Source: Stenotrophomonas chelatiphaga (GTDB taxonomy: Bacteria > Pseudomonadota > Gammaproteobacteria > Xanthomonadales > Xanthomonadaceae). Taken from it: DNA of 64,000 nucleotides. The stretch covers positions 62,001-126,000 of the forward strand of contig NZ_LDJK01000008.1 of NCBI RefSeq assembly GCF_001431535.1, written 5' to 3'. The first letter of the stretch is position 1. Each line of letters begins with the position of its first letter. Under the pieces are notes generated by a model, which was given only the letters and a program-made list of their open reading frames with translations, made no database searches and was not told where the DNA came from. The translations under genes were made by a program, and so were the position numbers. Of this stretch, positions 1 through 8,761 are shown in pieces.

Positions 1-1521
1 GCCGGCCTTCGCGCAGCGCAGTATGTGCGGATGTCGACGGAGCATCAGCGCTACTCGACCGAGAACCAAGCCTCAGCAATTGCCGATTACGCCAAAGCCC
101 ATGGCATTGAGATTGTTCGAACTTACGAGGATGCCGGCAAGAGTGGCCTAACCTTGAAGGGACGGCCCGGCTTGCAGCGGCTACTTAACGATGTCCAAGC
201 CCCTGGCCAGGACTTCGAGCTCATCCTGGTCTATGACGTGAGCCGCTGGGGCCGTTTTCCTGACCCGGATGAGGCTGCCAGCTATGTCCATGCCTGTAAG
301 CGTCGGGGCGTAGCCATCGTCTACTGCGCGGAGCCGTTCCAGAACGACGGCTCCCTACCCTCCTCCATCATGATCGGCCTCAAGCGGGGCATGGCTGCCG
401 AATACAGCCGCGAACTCTCAGTAAAGGTCTTCCGAGGCGCCTGCACGATAGTCCAGCACGGCTTCCGTCAGGGCGGCACGGCCGGCTATGGCCTCCGTCG
501 GCAGCTTCTGGACGAACAGCGCAACCCGAAAGGGATACTGGCTCGTGGGCAGCAGAAGAGCATACAAACCGATCGTGTCGTCTTAGTGCCGGGCCCCATC
601 GATGAGCGGCACGTAGTGCAGCGGATCTACGAGCTTTTTCTCAGAGGGAGCCCGGAGCGGGTAATTGCTGCCGTCCTCAATCGAGAGAACATCGCCTCGG
701 AAACCGGTCGGCCATGGTCACGCGGGGTGGTCCACCAGATCTTGACCAACGAAAAATACATTGGCAACAACGTATACAACCGAACCTCTTTTAAACTGAA
801 AGCCCAGCACGTCAGAAATCCCCCGGAGGAGTGGGTACGAAGAGCTGACGCCTTTGAAGCCATCGTGCCAGTGGAACAGTTCCTTCAGGTCAGGCAGATC
901 ATTGCCGAGCGCTGCCGCCACTACGACGATGACCAGCTTTTGTCCATGCTCCGACTGCTTCTGTCCAGGCACGGCGCCCTGTCCGGATTGATGATTGATG
1001 AAGAGGAAGCCCTGCCCTCCAGCTCGGCTTACCGCTCTCGCTTTGGCAGCCTCCTAAGGGCCTATAAGCTGGTCGGCTACACCCCAGCCCGTGACTACGC
1101 CTACCTGGAGATCAATCGCGCATTGCGCGAGATGTACCCAACCATCGTTGAACATATGAGCCGACAGATCCAAGCAAGCGGCGGGCACGTGCAGCCCCAT
1201 GGCAACACTGGCCTCTTGTTGGTCAACGGTGAGTTCACTGCATCGCTGGTGGTCGCTCCCTGCAAGCCCACCCCTGCTGGGGGCATGCGCTGGCGCATTC
1301 GCTTCGACGCCGGGCTCCAGCCTGACGTGACTTTGGTCACTAGGCTCGACGCAGACAATCGGGTGCCTTACGACTACTACGTGTTCCCTGCGTTGGACTT
1401 TAGTCAGTCGGAACAGCCGCGCCATACCAACAACGGCCTTTGGCTGGATTTGTATCGCACCGATGACCTCCACAACTTCTACTACATGGCCGGCCGAGCG
1501 CCGCTGAAGGAGAGTGCATGA
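1..1521 (+). CDS. Large serine recombinase, 5' end outside the window
   Basis: Site-specific recombinase that would cut and rejoin DNA through a catalytic serine. The reading frame is open to the left edge, so the gene is partial: the in-frame residues before the first possible start (GTG at 25) complete the family motif YVRMSTEHQ, whose Ser is the nucleophile. An N-terminal resolvase domain (about 150 residues) is followed by a 'recombinase' domain containing RGVVHQILTNEKYIGNNVYN. No cysteine-rich zinc ribbon is visible, and the last 200 residues are unassigned. Its stop overlaps the next gene by 4 nt (ATGA), so it is translationally coupled to two ParB-like genes. It is too long for a Tn3 or TniR resolvase and more like an integrase of an island or prophage-like element. 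The family is certain; the substrate sites are unknown. Confidence 0.88.
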   Translation, partial: AGLRAAQYVRMSTEHQRYSTENQASAIADYAKAHGIEIVRTYEDAGKSGLTLKGRPGLQRLLNDVQAPGQDFELILVYDVSRWGRFPDPDEAASYVHACKRRGVAIVYCAEPFQNDGSLPSSIMIGLKRGMAAEYSRELSVKVFRGACTIVQHGFRQGGTAGYGLRRQLLDEQRNPKGILARGQQKSIQTDRVVLVPGPIDERHVVQRIYELFLRGSPERVIAAVLNRENIASETGRPWSRGVVHQILTNEKYIGNNVYNRTSFKLKAQHVRNPPEEWVRRADAFEAIVPVEQFLQVRQIIAERCRHYDDDQLLSMLRLLLSRHGALSGLMIDEEEALPSSSAYRSRFGSLLRAYKLVGYTPARDYAYLEINRALREMYPTIVEHMSRQIQASGGHVQPHGNTGLLLVNGEFTASLVVAPCKPTPAGGMRWRIRFDAGLQPDVTLVTRLDADNRVPYDYYVFPALDFSQSEQPRHTNNGLWLDLYRTDDLHNFYYMAGRAPLKESA

Positions 1522-2435
1522 AGAAGTCCCCGCCTTCCAACCATGCGACTTCTTCCAAAGTGGTCATGGTGGACATCGACGACATTGCCATAGCCAACCC
1601 CCGAGCCCGCAATGAGCGGGCCCACAAACTTATCGTCAAAAGCATCGAACAGGTCGGGCTTAAGCGGCCTATTACTGTCCGCCGAACACCCGATGCGACG
1701 ACTGGCCAGCCCTTCGCCCTGGTGTGCGGTCAGGGGCGCATGGAAGCCTGCCGTCTTCTAGGACATCGGGAGATCGCGGCGTTCATTGTTGAAGTGGACG
1801 AAAGCACTGCGCACATCATGAGTATCGTGGAGAACGTCGCTCGTCGAACGCCTCGCGCCGCTGAGACGCTTGAGCATGTGCGCCTCCTCCGGGAGCGCGG
1901 CTACTCAGACTCTCAGGTGGCAGAGAAGCTGGGGTGCTCTCCGTCCTGGGTTAACAATGTGACCACCCTTCTTCAGAAAGGAGAGAAGCGTCTTTTGGCC
2001 GCAGCGGAAGCAGGTCATATTCCGTTGCACCTCGCCGTGGGCATCGCTCGTGCAAGCGACGTTGAGACGCAGCAGCTGCTGCAAGAGGCGTATGAGAAAG
2101 GTGACCTCAGAGGAAAGCAGGTCTTTCGAATCCGGCAGATCCTTGAGCACCGGAATCGAAGCGGCAAAAAGACCAACAATGGGTTCGTGAAGAGTGGTCA
2201 TCGAAAACCCATGACAAGGGAGGAGTTGGCCAAGCTGTACAAGCGAGACGTGGAGGCCCATCAACGCATCCAGATGAAGTCGGAGTATGTGCAGCAGTCC
2301 TTGCTTGTCGCAAGGCAGGTCTTCAAGGAACTCTATGCCGACGAAGAGTTCGTGGCGCTGCTCAGATCGCAGAAACTGACCTCCATTCCTCGGCCGCTCG
2401 CAGACCTGGTACCGCCTAAGGGGGCGCGCCGATGA
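1518..2435 (+). CDS. ParB/Spo0J-like N-terminal domain protein
   Basis: DNA-binding protein of the ParB superfamily, 305 aa. The N-terminal ParB fold (residues about 17-110) shows the CTP-binding-type motif GQGRMEA (71-77) and the ENVARR box (105-110). A helix-turn-helix follows around 125-150 (SDSQVAEKLGCSPSWVNN). The C-terminal third is basic and has no recognised domain. It overlaps the recombinase upstream and the second ParB-like gene downstream by 4 nt each, so the three are one transcription and translation unit. No ParA ATPase is present, so ordinary plasmid partition is unlikely. I infer a role in controlling or targeting the recombinase, or silencing the element. The ParB fold is secure; the function is inference. 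Confidence 0.82.
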   Translation: MKKSPPSNHATSSKVVMVDIDDIAIANPRARNERAHKLIVKSIEQVGLKRPITVRRTPDATTGQPFALVCGQGRMEACRLLGHREIAAFIVEVDESTAHIMSIVENVARRTPRAAETLEHVRLLRERGYSDSQVAEKLGCSPSWVNNVTTLLQKGEKRLLAAAEAGHIPLHLAVGIARASDVETQQLLQEAYEKGDLRGKQVFRIRQILEHRNRSGKKTNNGFVKSGHRKPMTREELAKLYKRDVEAHQRIQMKSEYVQQSLLVARQVFKELYADEEFVALLRSQKLTSIPRPLADLVPPKGARR

Positions 2436-3328
2436 GTAACAAATCAGCCGGACCGAGACTGGCCTTTGAGAAGAATTGTATCGACGTAGATGTTTCCCTC
2501 TTGGCAGCCACGGTTTCCTTGCCAGCCGGTGCAAGAACGTCTGTCAAGTATCGACAGATCCTCAAGTCGATCGAAACCATAGGCATCGTCGAGCCGATCA
2601 TCGTGACGCTGGACCAAGATCAGCCCGGGCGTTTCCTCGTCCTAGATGGCCAGATGCGGCTGGAAGCCCTCAAGGACCTAGGGGTGGGCAAAGCGTTGTG
2701 CCTGATCTCGACAGACGACGAGGGCTATACCTACAACAAGCGGGTTAACGGCCTCTCAGTCATCCAAGCGCACAAGATGATCCTGAGGGCAGCAGAAGGA
2801 GGCGTTTCAGTCGCGCAGCTTGCCGACGCCTTGGACTTGTCGGCCAACACTATCCGGGCCAAGTTCAAGCTTCTGGATGGGATCTGCCCCGAGGCCGTCG
2901 TGCTACTGGCCGAGAAGCCAGCGACTTCAGGCATGTTCAAGGTCCTGCGACAGATGAAGCCGTTGCGGCAGGTTGACGTGGCCCAGACCATGGTCAACTT
3001 AAATACCTATTCAACTAGACTGGCCGTGGCCCTGTTGCGCAACAGCTCCCCGGATCAGTTGATTCCTGAGGTTGCTCAGCGATCCTCAGACGTAACGCCT
3101 AACGAAGCACTCAAGCGATTGGAGCAGGAGTTGGCTGCACTGCAGGCCGATACGGAGACCCTGCAGGAAGGCTTCGGCCCAGCCAGTCTGCAACTTGAAA
3201 TCATAAAGACACACGTCGGGACGGCCTTGCTTAACAATGCCGCGATCGTTCGATGGCTAGCTAAACGACGGCCCGATCATCTCCAGCAGTTGCAGAAGCT
3301 ATCCGAGATAAAACAGCTACCGGGTTAG
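2432..3328 (+). CDS. ParB-like protein with RepB-type C-terminal region
   Basis: Second ParB-superfamily protein of the operon, 298 aa. It has an N-terminal ParB-like domain with DGQMRLEAL at 72-80. An HTH-like stretch follows (VAQLADALDLSANTIRAKF), then a helical C-terminal half resembling the plasmid-partition RepB C-terminal domain. It keeps the overall fold but lacks the classic ENxxR box, so it may not bind CTP like canonical ParB. Its start overlaps the previous gene by ATGA. Two divergent ParB-like subunits with a serine recombinase and no ParA suggest a heteromeric DNA-binding accessory to recombination. The domain assignment is from motif and length; the role is inferred. Confidence 0.75.
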   Translation: MSNKSAGPRLAFEKNCIDVDVSLLAATVSLPAGARTSVKYRQILKSIETIGIVEPIIVTLDQDQPGRFLVLDGQMRLEALKDLGVGKALCLISTDDEGYTYNKRVNGLSVIQAHKMILRAAEGGVSVAQLADALDLSANTIRAKFKLLDGICPEAVVLLAEKPATSGMFKVLRQMKPLRQVDVAQTMVNLNTYSTRLAVALLRNSSPDQLIPEVAQRSSDVTPNEALKRLEQELAALQADTETLQEGFGPASLQLEIIKTHVGTALLNNAAIVRWLAKRRPDHLQQLQKLSEIKQLPG

Positions 3329-3587
3329 CGCTCTCTCGCGTCATTTATGCGCTAAAGCACCAGTATCACGTTGAGAACGTCCAAGGCGCCGAGGCCAGGC
3401 CCGATCTCACTGTTCGTTCACGTACCGCCGGAAGCCAATGTCAACCCTGTCGTAATCGCCGGCCCAAACTACGCGCTGACCCAGTACTGCGCAGCGACGT
3501 TCAATCAGCCGCGCCGTGTAGTACGGAATTCACCGCTCAACCGGCTAACATCAACTTGATGATGACAGCGGTCCCTCGGAGGGTGCA

Positions 3588-3869
3588 ATGGACACAGACT
3601 ACGACAGTGGCAGCATCGTCTCACTGCCGGGCTTGGAGCCTTCGGGATACAGGAAGCTCATTTTGAAGCGGCCGACTGAATGGTCACAAGACGACTGGTA
3701 CCGCGCTGTCTTCTACGCTGATGATTCAGTGGCGTGCCGTCACGAACTGATAACTGTCTTGACTCAATCCTACCCTCAAGCCCCCTACCACGTTTCCAGC
3801 GTATTGGAGTACTTTGCGTGGGTCGTAAGCCGATACCACGTGATACAGGATCCGCCGACGTTAACGTAG
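3588..3869 (+). CDS. Hypothetical small protein (93 aa)
   Basis: I do not recognise this protein. It is acidic at the N terminus and rich in aromatic residues (WSQDDWYRAVFYADD), with no signal peptide or membrane segment. The start is supported by a good ribosome site, GGAGGG, about 5 nt before ATG. It lies 259 bp after the recombinase-ParB operon in the same direction. The 259 bp upstream (3329-3587) and 288 bp downstream (3870-4157) hold no convincing gene. It could be a small accessory gene of the island or chance coding. Confidence 0.45.
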   Translation: MDTDYDSGSIVSLPGLEPSGYRKLILKRPTEWSQDDWYRAVFYADDSVACRHELITVLTQSYPQAPYHVSSVLEYFAWVVSRYHVIQDPPTLT

Positions 3870-4076
3870 ATCCACCATAGTCAGCAGATGTGAGCGCCTG
3901 CCGACGCTTCAAGCGACAATTACCGTTCGAGCGCAGCTGCCGCAGCGAGAAATCGGGCGGAAGAGCATTAGCTTCGTCCACTATCGCTTCGCGGAAAGGA
4001 CATCTTTCGGCGTCTTCGTCACCGCAAGTGGCCCGAAGTGGTCATCTTTGGGGGGCACGCATATAAGTGTTCCTGC

Positions 4077-4093
4077 GACCATAAGTTGTCCGC
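4077..4093 (-). repeat. Copy 1 of GGACAACTTATGG repeat, inverted
   Basis: On the minus strand this reads GCGGACAACTTATGGTC, almost identical to two plus-strand copies just after the small HTH gene (4433-4475). The three copies bracket that gene in opposite orientation. Either they are transposase-binding sites at an element end, or operators of the HTH protein. Confidence 0.65.
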
Positions 4094-4157
4094 TCAGAGA
4101 GCCGAACTCCTGCCCGAAGACGTGTATATAGGTCTGACCTACTGCGAGGATTGCGCT

Positions 4158-4433
4158 ATGTCAGAGAAGGCTGCTGCAGCTCCAGCGGCGAAGGACCGAT
4201 TGAGCGTCCTCGCCACCGCCGTACACGTGCCTGATTCACCCATCCTTTCGGCCGCCGATACGGCACGGCTCATGGGTTTCCCGACACGCGAGGCGCTTGC
4301 AAAGGCACGTAGAACCGGGCGCCTGCCGATCGAAATGTTCCTTCTGGAAGGGCGCCGCGGTTGGTTCGCTCGGCGAGACGACGTGATCTCCTGGCTCGAA
4401 AGCGCCTTGAGTCATCCTGCTTCACCTCAATAG
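4158..4433 (+). CDS. Small helix-turn-helix (AlpA/MerR-like) DNA-binding protein
   Basis: A 91-residue protein. Its C-terminal half (SAADTARLMGFPTREALAKA, then RRGWFARRDDVISWLESAL) has the winged-HTH pattern of excisionase, AlpA or MerR-like proteins, in which a helix-turn-helix is followed by an Arg-rich wing. The frame is open upstream to 4038, but I choose ATG 4158 because GAGGA sits 7 nt before it and the upstream part does not look coding. It is flanked by inverted copies of a 13-17 bp repeat, which could be its own operators. Excisionase-like control of the neighbouring recombinase or transposition genes is plausible but unproven. Confidence 0.55.
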   Translation: MSEKAAAAPAAKDRLSVLATAVHVPDSPILSAADTARLMGFPTREALAKARRTGRLPIEMFLLEGRRGWFARRDDVISWLESALSHPASPQ

Positions 4434-4475
4434 TGGACAACTTATGGTCGGAATCGGCGGACAACTTATGGCTGT
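4433..4475 (+). repeat. Copies 2 and 3 of GGACAACTTATGG repeat
   Basis: Two direct copies of GGACAACTTATGG, at about 4435 and 4459, spaced 24 bp apart, start at the stop codon of the HTH gene. Read on the minus strand they give CATAAGTTGTCC, with TGTC, the base pattern common at ends recognised by TnsB/TniA-type transposases. With the inverted copy at 4077 they form a three-site cluster. Confidence 0.65.
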
Positions 4476-5085
4476 GCGATCAATAAGACGGACTGCCTGT
4501 CGATCTATCCAGAAACAACTGCGATATATAAATATCATTCATATCAATAGCTTATGCGGCATGTGCGCTTGCGCTCGCGCTTAACCTATGCCAGCTTGTC
4601 GGCGAAGGTCTGCCTTCCATGTATGCGCGGAGTACGCAGGGCACTGGCTGCTTGCCAGTCCAACTGGACGCGGACTTGGTCTGAAAATTGCTCAAGCCTC
4701 CGAAACACGCCTCTCGAGCCACGATTGACACAACCACAGACGAGGAATTCACTATGAGCGGATGAGTTCGCTATTGCTCAGAACGAACTAAGCCCCGCAC
4801 GGCAATGCAGGGCCTAGTAGGTGAATGTGACCGGTTTTAGCGCCGTCGCAGCCATGTTCCGGGCACCCCCTACGAATGTCAAGTGCTCCTGCCCTATTCA
4901 CTTACGGCGGGCTATCTGTGATTACGCCTAGCGAGCCGTAAAGGCCGCTGGTAGGACGACCCAATGACTGCAAAACACCCTATCACTACCCAACTGTCGC
5001 TCGCGCCGAGCTTCATCGAAGCTTTGTGCGCGCGAACCTGTCGCCAGCACGATGCGAGCAATTCAGGAAGAAAAGGAGGTGCGAA
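4476..5085. other. Gene-poor stretch upstream of tniA
   Basis: About 610 bp with no ORF I would support. It includes an AT-rich segment near 4520-4550 (gatatataaatatc). A TTGACA hexamer at 4726 has no convincing -10 partner. A weak match to the right-hand repeat family lies at 4826-4848. A very strong ribosome site, AGGAGGTGCG, at the end sets the tniA start. Confidence 0.5.
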
Positions 5086-6858
5086 ATGAGCATCGTCTTG
5101 AGTCCAGGCACGGTATGCGTCGCAAAGGGGCGCTTGATCGAGATTGATGGTGCCGACTCGCTTACGCATGTATGCGCACGAGATATGGCAACGGGTGAAA
5201 TGGTTCGTGTCGCTGTCACACATATCGAAGCAGCTCCGACGAGGCCCGTGGCTCTCGACCTCGGCGCGATACCTGAGCTGGAGTGGAAGCGAAGCGTTGC
5301 GCTAGCTAAAGAACTGGACTCGCTTGCCAAGACGGAACACTGCACCGGCCACGATCTGGAACAAGTGGCTAGAAGATATGGCATCGGGAAAAGACAGCTT
5401 CAGCGTATCCGGGCGAAGTACATCAACAATCCGAGAACAACGACGCTGGCTCGGATTCCTGCCGGGCCACCAGTGGGCTTAAATCGACTTGATCCACGCG
5501 TAGACGCATTGATTCGGCACGCTATCGCTAAGCATTACATGCGTCGCGAAAAGCCTCCAAAAGAGTATGTTGTCTTACGTGCCCAAGCAATGGCACGGCG
5601 ACTAGGACTGGCAACTCCGTCCCGAAAGGCAGTGCTGATCCGGTTGAACAGAGAGATCGGCAGGGCTACCGACCTCGCCCGCGAGGGAGGCATTGCAGCA
5701 AGGCGCATGTGGCAAGCGCGCCCCGGCGGCCTCTTTGCGAGTCGGCCGTTGGATTTAGTACAAATCGACCATACGCCAGCCGACGTGATGATTCTGAGCG
5801 ATGACCGTCTGACCGTACGTGGACGACCTTGGGTTACCGTTGCTATCGATGTAGCAACTCGGTGCGTCGTAGGAATGTATATCGCAATGCACGCACCGTC
5901 GGCAGTTTCGGTGTCGCTTTGCATCGAACATCTCGCGCTACCAAAGCCTGATACGTCGAACGAAGAAGGCATCTGGCCCATGTACGGAAAGCCCAAGACA
6001 ATCCTTGTAGACAACGGCAAAGATTTCCGCAGCATGGCGCTAACGCGGGGGTGTGAGGAACATCAGATCGAGCTGAGGTGGCGCCCAGTCAGGACGCCCG
6101 AGTACGGAGGGCATATCGAACGACTAATTGGCACTCTCATGAAGATCGCCCATCTGCTTCCTGGCACGACCTTTAGCAATATCAAGGAGCGTGGCAGCTA
6201 TGACAGCGAAGGGAAGGCTCGATTAACGCTATCTGAATTCCAGAGTTGGATGGCTCAGAAGGTTTGCAGATTCTATCATCAGAGGAAGCACAGAGCCTTG
6301 GGCATGCCTCCGATAATAGCGTGGGAGCGCGCCTTTACCGACTCAGCTGGAAACTACGTGAGTCCACCGTTGATCGCGAAACCGTTGGAGTTCCGAATCG
6401 ACTTCTTGCCATTTGAAATACGACGTGTGCGCCGAACAGGGATAGAGCTGAACTCTTCGCGCTACTGGCATGAAGATCTCTCATCAATGCTTCGGAGCGA
6501 CACACCAGTCCGTGTTAAGTACGACCCACGCGACCCAAGTGCAGTTTGGGTTCGCCGTGACGATGGGCTACTCATCACCGTTCCTTTGATTGGCGGACGG
6601 GCAACAGGCACGTCGTGTGTCTTGCATCGTCTCGACGCGGCTACGCAAGCCAGACTTGATGCTGAGACTGACAGAGGGTTGGAGCTAACTGATTCAATCG
6701 AAGAGGGCGCGCAGGTCAGCACACTACGAGCGCGCGGGCGAGCGCGGCCTAAGAAGACTAAAGAAGCCAGTGACCAGGGCCATCCCGAACCACTCTCAAC
6801 GATCCATCACGCCCCATATAAAAAACCGCCTTCGGCAAAAATCGAAGAATGGACTTGA
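5086..6858 (+). CDS. tniA: TniA/TnsB-type DDE transposase
   Basis: Catalyses DNA strand cutting and transfer during transposition. The integrase core carries a DDE triad that I place at Asp228 (QIDHTPADV), Asp309 (LVDNGKDF) and Glu345 (GHIERLIG), with the usual 35-residue spacing between the last two. An HTH-like N-terminal region (GIGKRQLQRIRAKY) and a Mu-type beta-barrel C-terminal region surround it. The start is ATG 5086, set by AGGAGG 7 nt upstream; an in-frame extension to 5026 lacks a ribosome site. The length, 590 aa, is normal for TniA. tniB starts 9 nt after its stop. The catalytic residues are intact, so the enzyme is probably functional. No TnsA partner is present, so replicative (cointegrate) transposition is expected. 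Confidence 0.9.
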   Translation: MSIVLSPGTVCVAKGRLIEIDGADSLTHVCARDMATGEMVRVAVTHIEAAPTRPVALDLGAIPELEWKRSVALAKELDSLAKTEHCTGHDLEQVARRYGIGKRQLQRIRAKYINNPRTTTLARIPAGPPVGLNRLDPRVDALIRHAIAKHYMRREKPPKEYVVLRAQAMARRLGLATPSRKAVLIRLNREIGRATDLAREGGIAARRMWQARPGGLFASRPLDLVQIDHTPADVMILSDDRLTVRGRPWVTVAIDVATRCVVGMYIAMHAPSAVSVSLCIEHLALPKPDTSNEEGIWPMYGKPKTILVDNGKDFRSMALTRGCEEHQIELRWRPVRTPEYGGHIERLIGTLMKIAHLLPGTTFSNIKERGSYDSEGKARLTLSEFQSWMAQKVCRFYHQRKHRALGMPPIIAWERAFTDSAGNYVSPPLIAKPLEFRIDFLPFEIRRVRRTGIELNSSRYWHEDLSSMLRSDTPVRVKYDPRDPSAVWVRRDDGLLITVPLIGGRATGTSCVLHRLDAATQARLDAETDRGLELTDSIEEGAQVSTLRARGRARPKKTKEASDQGHPEPLSTIHHAPYKKPPSAKIEEWT

Positions 6859-6867
6859 GGACTCGAG

Positions 6868-7782
6868 ATGACTGGCGTTTCCCATTTGGAACCGAGCATT
6901 CGATCTCAACTGGAGCTGTCCAACGACGAGCGTGCGGGCCGAATGCTTGTTGAGCGCTTCATTGCGCACGAGCGACTTCAACCGATAATTGATCACATAG
7001 AATTCCTAATCCGAATGCCTAGTCAGACTCGCGCCAACGGACTGGTGGTATCTGGAAAGCCGGGGTCAGGGAAGACGATGCTCTCCAGAGCGATAATACG
7101 CAGACACCCACCAGTAAGTGCTGAAAACGAAAAAACAGCATCGCTGCCCGTCCTAGCGATTAGCATGACAAACGCCAGGGAAGCGAGGACTCTATACAAT
7201 CGAATTCTTGGTGCATTCGGCGTGCCCGATCCGACGCGGTATTCTGGCGGTGACCGCGAACGCATGGTGCTAAAGCTTTGTGCCGCTGCAAAGCTAAGAT
7301 TATTGATCGTCGACGAAATTCAGGACATCTTGACCACAACTCCGCGCCAGCAGCGGATTGCTCTCGATACTGTAAAGTTTCTAATGAACGAGCTATCACT
7401 CCCTATTCTCATATTAGGCACATCTGCCGCGCCTGCGGCAATGCAAGTAGACGAACACCTCAACGCTCGCTTTAAATACCGGGAACTTCCGCTCTGGAAG
7501 CGGGACGCCCGTTTGACGGAATTCCTAGACGTCCTCGAGCGCGCGCTTCCGCTGAGACATCCATCCTATCTTTCATCACCAACGATCTCGACGGAGCTAG
7601 TTCGTCTTTCGGGCGGCGTGCTTCAGACCATCATGCAGCTGGTAACCCATGCGGCGGCACATGCCGTCGAAACAGGGGAAGAACAGATCACGATCAAGCT
7701 ACTTGAAAGGGCAAGGGTCGAACCTCCCTTGGCCGCTGCAGTACAAGCCCAATTGCAAGCAAGTTCGCGCTTCCCAACGTGA
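6868..7782 (+). CDS. tniB: TniB/TnsC-type AAA+ ATPase
   Basis: ATP-dependent regulator that links target selection by TniQ to the transposase. It has Walker A GKPGSGKT at residues 63-70 and Walker B LLIVDEIQ with Asp149-Glu150. The sensor region contains PILILGTSAAP. The length, 304 aa, is typical of TniB and shorter than Tn7 TnsC. It follows tniA by 9 nt and overlaps tniQ by 4 nt (GTGA), so the three genes form one operon. All ATPase motifs are complete. Confidence 0.9.
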   Translation: MTGVSHLEPSIRSQLELSNDERAGRMLVERFIAHERLQPIIDHIEFLIRMPSQTRANGLVVSGKPGSGKTMLSRAIIRRHPPVSAENEKTASLPVLAISMTNAREARTLYNRILGAFGVPDPTRYSGGDRERMVLKLCAAAKLRLLIVDEIQDILTTTPRQQRIALDTVKFLMNELSLPILILGTSAAPAAMQVDEHLNARFKYRELPLWKRDARLTEFLDVLERALPLRHPSYLSSPTISTELVRLSGGVLQTIMQLVTHAAAHAVETGEEQITIKLLERARVEPPLAAAVQAQLQASSRFPT

Positions 7783-8660
7783 GGACAGCTCCCACGGGCC
7801 AACGATGGTGGATCTCTCCACCAAGGCCAGATGAGTCGTTGCGCTCACTCGTGCTTCGTGTCGCTGCACTGTACGAGTGCTCGGCGTCTACCATTTGGGA
7901 GTGTTTGAATAAGGACGAGGCATGCCCATCTGGTGACATGGATTTGCCTTCATGCATTGCGTTACGCAGGATGGGGGCTGCCATCGGTATTCGGCCATCC
8001 ACGCTGCTTGCTCATCGACAGGCTGATTCCCAGTGGCTTCTCGCACCTTCCGCTCGCAATATCTACTGCCCCTCCTGCTGGAGTGAGGATCAGCAGCGTG
8101 GATTTCCCTACTCGATACGACGAAGTTGGAACTGGGTGCTGCGCACGACCTGTCCTGAGCATGGCCAGCCTCTCCGCTTGGCCCCTGATGATTGGAATAT
8201 TTCCTCCACCTTCGTAGTTAGATCTATTCCCTCACTCACCAATCGCGAAGAGGGTGTGCTGGACCTGATAGAGCGCTTTGGTGAAAGCCTGGAGCAAAGC
8301 CTGTACTTCGGAGCAGCTTGGCCGGCCGCTTGGGGGATAGGTGCACACTCGGCACGTCAGCTGCTGCTTGAAATGAGTTTCAATGTGAACACGGTTCGAG
8401 ACTACCCGCAGACCAATTTCGTTCGCGCCAGCGGGAACCTTCAAGAGCTAATTCGAGGACCTAAGCATCAAGAGGAACCTGCCGCCAAGCCACTGACTTG
8501 GGACCGCTATCGTCATATAACCGATCCGGCGATAAGGCGCGCTGGGCTGTGGTCTGCAGCATGGGCGCTAGTCCCCGACCTGCCGGAAGAGCTTTCGCCA
8601 GGCTGGGCCACGCTCCCATCTCACATAGAGCTGTATCGAAGGCGGGCACGTCGCGACTGA
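7779..8660 (+). CDS. tniQ: TniQ/TnsD-type target-site selection protein
   Basis: Member of the TniQ family that recruits the ATPase and transposase to the target. An N-terminal HTH-containing segment is followed by a zinc-binding motif: Cys97-Cys100 (YCPSCW) and Cys125-His128 (TTCPEHGQPL). The length, 293 aa, lies between short TniQ and long TnsD, so it may carry its own DNA-binding C-terminal part. The GTG start overlaps the tniB stop. Immediately after the stop begins the right-hand repeat cluster, as expected for the last gene of the module. Confidence 0.85.
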   Translation: MRTAPTGQRWWISPPRPDESLRSLVLRVAALYECSASTIWECLNKDEACPSGDMDLPSCIALRRMGAAIGIRPSTLLAHRQADSQWLLAPSARNIYCPSCWSEDQQRGFPYSIRRSWNWVLRTTCPEHGQPLRLAPDDWNISSTFVVRSIPSLTNREEGVLDLIERFGESLEQSLYFGAAWPAAWGIGAHSARQLLLEMSFNVNTVRDYPQTNFVRASGNLQELIRGPKHQEEPAAKPLTWDRYRHITDPAIRRAGLWSAAWALVPDLPEELSPGWATLPSHIELYRRRARRD

Positions 8661-8670
8661 CCGTGGAAAT

Positions 8671-8761
8671 GGGTACGGACGTGACAGAAATCATGCGTGG
8701 CCACCCCGCTAATCGTGTCACCTTCCTGCGACGACCCCTCTAATTATGTCACCACCTTTCG
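8671..8761. repeat. Right-hand cluster of about 30-bp repeats (three copies)
   Basis: Two direct copies have an exact 30-bp period: 8702-8731 with CTAATCGTGTCACC and 8732-8761 with CTAATTATGTCACC, each followed by a CGACGA-like tail. A third, inverted and weaker copy (CGTGACAGAAATC) lies at 8680-8692 and forms an imperfect palindrome with the first around GTGGCCAC at 8697-8704. The TGTCA...GACGA pattern resembles the terminal repeats bound by Tn5053-type TniA. They lie 10-100 bp after tniQ. Confidence 0.6.

Noticed and set aside
4826-4848. Left-end copy of the GTGACA...TTAG repeat
   Set aside because: Only a partial match with a one-base length shift and no TGTC; too weak to call.
5086-8660. 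Tn7 or CRISPR-associated transposon
   Set aside because: No TnsA, TnsE, Cas protein or array; gene order and sizes fit Tn5053/Tn402 types.
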